Under the pieces are notes generated by a model, which saw only the letters and a program-made list of their open reading frames with translations, had not been told where the DNA came from and made no database searches. This document shows, in pieces, positions 61,588 to 64,000 of a stretch of DNA of 64,000 bases. Position 1 is the stretch's first letter; each line of letters begins with the position of its first letter. Source of the DNA: Haloarcula limicola (GTDB lineage: Archaea > Halobacteriota > Halobacteria > Halobacteriales > Haloarculaceae); assembly GCF_010119205.1 (NCBI RefSeq), contig NZ_WRXM01000002.1, positions 612,982 to 676,981 of the forward strand, given 5' to 3'. A program made the position numbers and the translations under genes.

Positions 61588-61718
61588 GAGGCGAACCCTA
61601 GCGTGGACATTGGACTACCCCCATTTATAATTTTCCCCCAAAGACCGTTGACAACCCGTGGTAGTTGTTGTCATTATCCAGTAGATTTATCACTCGCTGT
61701 CCGAAACGCACATCCTGT
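61588..61718. promoter_or_regulatory. Divergent promoter/operator between importer and glycosidase
   Basis: TTATAAAT (about 61624-61631) serves the leftward importer and GATTTATCAC (61684-61693) the rightward glycosidase, 26-35 bp from its ATG. Between them TGACAAC (61649-61655) and GTTGTCA (61667-61673) form a perfect 7 bp inverted repeat with 18 bp centre spacing. That makes a good candidate operator for a regulator acting on both directions. No regulator gene lies beside it. Confidence 0.5.
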
Positions 61719-63026
61719 ATGCCGAAGATCGCCTTCGTCGGAGCGGGTAGTATGGTGTTCGCCACGAAACTCGTGGGGGACATCCTCTCGTTCGACGAAC
61801 TGAACGACAGTACCATCGCGTTGATGGACGTAGACGAGCATCGACTCGAACAGACGACACGCATCGCCGAGGCGATGGTCGAAAACGAGGACCTAGACGC
61901 CACCATCGAGTCGACGACCGACCGCGTCGACGCGCTCGACGGTGCCGACTACGTCATGAACATGATCAACGTCGGCGGCACCGAACCGTTCGAAAACGAG
62001 ATCCGCGTCCCCGAGAAGTACGGCGTGAAGCAGGCCATCGGCGACACGATCGGGCCGGGCGGCATCTTCCGGGGCCTCCGGACCATCCCGACGATGCTCG
62101 ATATCGCGAGCGACATGGAGGAGCTGTGTCCCGACGCCCTCCTGTTGAACTACACGAACCCGATGTCGATCCTCTGTCAGACGATGTTCGAGGCCACCGA
62201 TATCGAGACGGTCGGCCTCTGCCACAGCGTCCCCCACACCGCCGAGGCCATCGCCGACTACGCCGGCGTCCCCGGAGACGAACTGGAGTACTGGGTCGCC
62301 GGCGTCAACCACGTCGCGTGGTTCCTCGAAGCCAAACACGGCGGGGAGAGCGTCTATCCCGACCTCCGAGAGGCCTACGACGACGAGGAGACCTACGAGC
62401 GCGACACCGTCCGCTTCGAGATGATGAAGCACTTCGGCTACTTCCCGACGGAGTCCTCGCATCACATGTCCGAGTACGTCCCCTACTTCCGGACCGACGA
62501 GGACACCATCGAGGAGATGACCGGGACGGACTTCGCCGAGCGGATGCCCACCGGGACGTACCTCGAAGGGTGGCAGGCCCGCTCCGAGGAGCGCGACGAC
62601 CCGGAACTGGACGTCGATCTGGACGAAGTGGGCGTCGAGCGCTCCGAGGAGTACGCCTCTCGGCTCATCCACTCCCTGGAGACGGACACCACCCGTCGGC
62701 TGAACCTCAACGTCAGCAACGAGACGAACGCCATCGAGTCCCTGCCGACCGACGCCTGCGTCGAAGTCCCCGTCCTCGTCGACGGCACCGGTCTCCGGCC
62801 GTGTTCGGTCGGCGAACTCCCGAAGTCGATCCGGACCTTCCCCCAGCAACACGTCGCCGTCCAGCAGCTCGTCGTCGAGGGCGCGCTGGAGAACGACCGC
62901 GAGAAGATCCACCGGGCCGTCAAGCAGGACCCGCTGACGGCGGCCGAACTGACGCTGCCCGAGATCCACGAGATGACCGAGGAACTGCTCGCGAAGAACG
63001 AGGCGTACCTGCCGACGCTTCGCTGA
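61719..63026 (+). CDS. Glycoside hydrolase family 4 enzyme (NAD-dependent alpha-glycosidase-type)
   Basis: 435 residues from ATG 61719. PKIAFVGAGSMVFATKLVGDIL (about 2-23) is the NAD-binding start. The metal-site Cys and His are in ETVGLCHSVPHTAEA (about 164-178) and AGVNHVAWFLEAK (about 196-208), with MNMINVGGTEPFENEIRVPEKYG (about 80-102). Unlike most hydrolases, GH4 enzymes use NAD and a divalent metal to open the glycosidic bond by oxidation and elimination. Likely cytoplasmic, on sugars taken up by the flanking importer. Alpha-glucosidase versus alpha-galactosidase or glucuronidase cannot be told. Confidence 0.92.
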   Translation: MPKIAFVGAGSMVFATKLVGDILSFDELNDSTIALMDVDEHRLEQTTRIAEAMVENEDLDATIESTTDRVDALDGADYVMNMINVGGTEPFENEIRVPEKYGVKQAIGDTIGPGGIFRGLRTIPTMLDIASDMEELCPDALLLNYTNPMSILCQTMFEATDIETVGLCHSVPHTAEAIADYAGVPGDELEYWVAGVNHVAWFLEAKHGGESVYPDLREAYDDEETYERDTVRFEMMKHFGYFPTESSHHMSEYVPYFRTDEDTIEEMTGTDFAERMPTGTYLEGWQARSEERDDPELDVDLDEVGVERSEEYASRLIHSLETDTTRRLNLNVSNETNAIESLPTDACVEVPVLVDGTGLRPCSVGELPKSIRTFPQQHVAVQQLVVEGALENDREKIHRAVKQDPLTAAELTLPEIHEMTEELLAKNEAYLPTLR

Positions 63027-63100
63027 TTTCCAGTCCGACTACCGCTTCTTCTCTCCGCTTCGACTGAGAAGCTCCGCGGTCTCCGACGGACCGCCGCCGG

Positions 63101-64000
63101 TCACTCGACGCCGATCTCGACGCCGTTGACGTCGTCGAGGCCGGCCAGCGCCGCCACGTCGTCGCTGTCCGGGGGCGCACGGTTCCGCAGCGCCTCGCCG
63201 GTCTCGCCGTCGAAGAGGTGGATGCGGTCCTGGGGAAACTGCACGGTGAGCGTGCGACCGGACTCGATGACGATGTCGCCCTCCAGCGTCGCAGTGTACT
63301 GCTCGCCGCCGATGTCGAGGTAGACGTAGCTCACGTCGCCGAGCGGTTCGGTGACCTTCACCGTCGGCGAGATGGCGTTGTGCGTCCCCTCCGGCACCGC
63401 TTTCACGTCCTCCGGGCGGATACCGAGCGTGAGCCGCGGGCCGTGGCCCTCGACGTCGGCGTAGACGTCGTCGTCGAGCTCGTACTCGAAGGCGTCGTGG
63501 ACGAGCGTCGGCGTCGCCCCCGAGGTGTCGAGTTCGACGTCGAAGAAGTTCATCGAGGGTGACCCGATGAACCCCGCGACGAAGCGGTTGGCCGGTTCGT
63601 GGTAACACTCTAACGGGGTTCCGAGTTGCTGGAGTCGGCCGTCGTCGAGCACGGCGATGCGGTCGGACATCGTCATCGCCTCGGTCTGGTCGTGGGTGAC
63701 GTAGATAGTCGTCACGCCGAACTCCTGCTGGAGTTCCTGGAGTTCGGTCCGCATCTGCGTGCGGAGCTTCGCGTCCAGGTTCGACAGCGGTTCGTCCATC
63801 AGGAACACCTCGGGTTCGCGGACGATGGCCCGACCCAGCGCGACGCGCTGTTGCTGGCCGCCGGATAGCTCGTCGGGCTTCTTATCGAGGAGTCCGCCGA
63901 TACCCATCATGTCGGCCGCGTTCTGGACCCGGTCGGATATCTCGTCCTTCGAGAGGTCCGTCGTCATCTTCAGCCCGAAGGCCATGTTCTCGCGGGCCGT
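63101..64000 (-). CDS. Sugar ABC importer ATPase (UgpC/MsmK type), 5' end outside window
   Basis: Partial: 299 codons present, start beyond 64000. The signature LSGGQQQRVALGRAIV, Walker B VFLMDEPLSNLD and switch VTHDQTEAM are present; Walker A lies outside. A C-terminal TOBE-type domain (LTLGIRPEDVKAVPEGTHNA, VQFPQDRIHLFDGETGEAL) marks the carbohydrate importer group. It is on the minus strand and converges on the glycosidase gene with a 74 bp gap. It closely matches the two ATPases of the first sugar importer and probably powers the second. Confidence 0.92.
   Translation of the reverse strand, partial: TARENMAFGLKMTTDLSKDEISDRVQNAADMMGIGGLLDKKPDELSGGQQQRVALGRAIVREPEVFLMDEPLSNLDAKLRTQMRTELQELQQEFGVTTIYVTHDQTEAMTMSDRIAVLDDGRLQQLGTPLECYHEPANRFVAGFIGSPSMNFFDVELDTSGATPTLVHDAFEYELDDDVYADVEGHGPRLTLGIRPEDVKAVPEGTHNAISPTVKVTEPLGDVSYVYLDIGGEQYTATLEGDIVIESGRTLTVQFPQDRIHLFDGETGEALRNRAPPDSDDVAALAGLDDVNGVEIGVE

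Overview
The window is from a high-GC haloarchaeon (class Halobacteria; genus not identifiable). The grounds are very acidic predicted proteins, mostly leaderless genes with a TATA-like box 25-35 bp before the start codon, Tat-type lipoprotein signals (RR plus lipobox), PGF-CTERM tails, halocyanins, CDP-archaeol synthase and the archaeal wyosine enzyme. No rRNA, tRNA, CRISPR array or replication origin was seen.

Bases 1-31.5 kb are mainly housekeeping: cysteine desulfurase (5' end cut by the window edge) and its SufU-type scaffold, an enlarged PitA (chlorite-dismutase-like heme protein), a RecJ-like nuclease, PspA, the hemC-cobA-hemD operon, carS, proline dehydrogenase, ilvE, ribB plus the bifunctional riboflavin kinase/regulator, Taw1, an SLC13 carrier, halocyanin, UspA and a PAC2 protein. 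A lone tnpB gene (15.7-17.0 kb) abuts the carS promoter. A decayed patch at 25.1-27.0 kb holds remnants of rtcA and of a second gene.

Bases 31.7-47.1 kb form a sugar-oxidation island resembling the Haloferax pentose (xac, Weimberg-type) pathway. It has an IclR regulator, two Gfo/Idh/MocA dehydrogenases, a zinc alcohol dehydrogenase, an SDR, a complete ABC importer with two ATPases, an enolase-superfamily sugar-acid dehydratase, an FAH-family dehydratase and an aldehyde dehydrogenase. Together they could import an aldose and oxidise it through the aldonate and 2-keto-3-deoxy acid to alpha-ketoglutarate. No lactonase is present.

Bases 48.1-54.0 kb hold an orphan haloarchaeal protein and a BMP-type (nucleoside-like) ABC importer. 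Bases 54.0-58.0 kb hold a Thr/Pro-rich surface protein, a halocyanin, an AhpD-like protein and a NifU C-terminal-domain protein. Bases 58.3-64.0 kb hold a second sugar ABC importer flanking a family 4 glycosidase; its ATPase runs off the right edge.

The most unusual signals are non-coding. Three copies of a 113-120 nt unit (7.2 kb and 36.2-36.5 kb) keep conserved end boxes and a conserved inner loop but have different, fully complementary stems. A composite palindrome array at 2.86-3.14 kb shows the same conserved-box, variable-stem design. Two short leader ORFs overlap the starts of pspA and ilvE by ATGA.
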